34,469 nucleotides of DNA from an uncultured Lachnospiraceae bacterium (GTDB lineage: Bacteria > Bacillota > Clostridia > Lachnospirales > Lachnospiraceae), in NCBI GenBank assembly GCA_937891165.1, contig CALAEX010000167.1:1-34469 (forward strand). The letters are read 5' to 3'. The stretch's first letter is position 1. The number at the start of each line of letters is the position of its first letter. The notes beneath the pieces were generated by a model. That model saw nothing but the letters and a program-made list of their open reading frames with translations, was not told where the DNA came from and did not search any database. Below, piece after piece: positions 33,372 through 34,469 of the stretch. Both the position numbers and the translations under genes were made by a program.

Positions 33372-34271
33372 ATTAGAATTTATACTGCTTTTAATTTTTT
33401 CAAACATTGTTTTAGAAAATTCATTTTCTGTTGGTTTTCTTCCAAAAAAGAAATTTGGTAAATTATTATCAAAATCAATATCGCTATTAGCATACATCTT
33501 TCCTGCTAATGAATCTTTTTGTATTTCTATAACTTTATCATTTATCTTAATAATTGAACCAGCTGGAACAAAAAATCGTTTTGTTGGAAAATCTTCATAA
33601 CACGCAATTTTTTGGTTATATGGTACTTTACTAACATCAATTTTGCCACTTTCTCCATTAATAACAGCTTCTACTGGAACAAATCGTTCAATTCTATCTT
33701 TTCTATACAGGGTGTAATCTTCATATTTTATAGAGTTATCAATAACCAAAATATTCCTTTCATTTAGGTTTACAGATGAACTAGGATAACTCAAATTACT
33801 GCTAGGGATTTCAAACCCTTTTTTATATTCTGATTTTCTAATTGTAGGAATATATTTTTTTAATTCTTTTAGGCTTGATTTAGGGTCAAGAACTATAAAT
33901 TCTACTGTTTTTCCTCCACCAGTTTCGAAAGCGTTATTGTTTGCAAATTCAGTTAAATCAAGAACTTCTCCTGTTGGCAATGTGATTGTACTTCCTTCTA
34001 GAAAATTATATTTGTGAACGTCTACATAATCTTTATATGATACATTGTTTGTATTATTTTGAGCAGAATTTATTGCCAAACCTGTACCAAATAATCCTGC
34101 TACTGCAACCAAAATTTTCTTGAAGATATTTTGGTTTGTTCTATTAGTTGCAACTTTTTCTAATCCTTTAAAAGAAACCTGATTTTCAGGTAGTTGTGGA
34201 TTATTTTTTAAATTTTTTCTAATGTTAATAGAATTGTTGTAATTTGAATAATATATTGGAGAAATTGACAT
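33366..34271 (-). CDS. Hypothetical membrane-anchored protein with N-terminal SFKG motif (foreign-looking)
   Basis: 301 residues, no known domain. The N-terminus is Asn-rich and low in complexity (SPIYYSNYNNSINIRKN), followed by QVSFKG at 31-36, one membrane segment at about 52-69, and a soluble mostly beta region with many Asp, Asn and Ser. N-terminal SFKG motifs of this kind are what I associate with Vampirovibrionia (Gastranaerophilales) proteins, not with Lachnospiraceae. The ATG at 34271 follows AAAGGA; another ATG lies at 34286. It ends inside the pfkB stop (shared TTATAA), with no terminator. Nothing else here resembles it. Confidence 0.7.
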   Translation of the reverse strand: MSISPIYYSNYNNSINIRKNLKNNPQLPENQVSFKGLEKVATNRTNQNIFKKILVAVAGLFGTGLAINSAQNNTNNVSYKDYVDVHKYNFLEGSTITLPTGEVLDLTEFANNNAFETGGGKTVEFIVLDPKSSLKELKKYIPTIRKSEYKKGFEIPSSNLSYPSSSVNLNERNILVIDNSIKYEDYTLYRKDRIERFVPVEAVINGESGKIDVSKVPYNQKIACYEDFPTKRFFVPAGSIIKINDKVIEIQKDSLAGKMYANSDIDFDNNLPNFFFGRKPTENEFSKTMFEKIKSSINSNL

Positions 34272-34286
34272 AAACATTCCTTTCAT

Positions 34287-34469
34287 AAAAAATTACACTA
34301 CACATGTTATTTAAAACATTTTGTTCATAAAATTTGCTTAATTTTGAAAACTTTGTTACGGGAATTTAACAATTCTACACATCACTTTATTCCGATTAGA
34401 ATTCAGCAAAACCTGATACAGAAGAATTTTATTTGCAATAAAAACTTGATAAGATTAACCTTATTTCAA
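34287..34469. other. AT-rich 183-base end region
   Basis: No open frame, repeat or clear promoter is visible. It would contain the promoter of the minus-strand gene at 34271; AT-rich runs are present but no confident -35/-10 pair is found. Confidence 0.4.

Overview
The window reads as chromosomal DNA of a low-GC Gram-positive anaerobe of the class Clostridia, most like the Lachnospiraceae. The basis is AT-rich codon use, strong AGGAGG-type ribosome sites, TTGACA/TATAAT promoters, and the gene content (Rex, four vitamin S components, cobalamin methionine synthase, family II pyrophosphatase with CBS domains). This placement comes from gene style and content, not from a database search.

Layout. 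1-2070: end of an unusual repeat element, gpmI and secG. 2169-6405: rnr, smpB and a CBS/DRTGG-regulated pyrophosphatase. 6591-8363: a small orphan gene, then an ECF sigma factor with its membrane anti-sigma factor. 8498-11116: a pRiA4b ORF-3-like/SEC-C protein and a metallophosphoesterase. 11195-14658 (minus strand): a vitamin block with folT behind a THF riboswitch, pdxK and a B6-type S component, and thiT behind a TPP riboswitch. 14923-21014 (plus strand): tightly packed pepT, bioY, metF fusion and metH. 21278-24050: a ferredoxin-type aldo/keto reductase, a small membrane protein with a long structured leader, and a HAD phosphatase. 24214-30354: rex, acpS, nnrDE, alr, mazF, a CorC/HlyC protein and rlmH. 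30432-33371: a large helical protein of unknown function and a PfkB sugar-phosphate kinase. 33366-34271 (minus strand): a protein unlike anything else here, abutting the kinase stop codon.

How the parts fit. Folate, B6, thiamine and biotin uptake sit beside two enzymes of folate- and B12-dependent methionine synthesis. All four vitamin S components lack a local ECF energising module, so they presumably share one encoded elsewhere. Rex probably represses its own operon through an operator overlapping its -35 box.

The most interesting signal is a three-copy element (1-75 on the minus strand and cut by the window edge; 13919-14056 and 21033-21172 on the plus strand). A conserved core of about 81 nt sits inside a long outer stem whose sequence differs between copies but stays complementary in the two complete ones. 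It ends in a T run, so it looks like a structured RNA built into, or inserted into, intrinsic terminators. I could not match it to a family I know. The second point is the last kilobase, whose protein carries an N-terminal motif I associate with gut Vampirovibrionia (Gastranaerophilales); it may be transferred DNA or a chimeric contig join.
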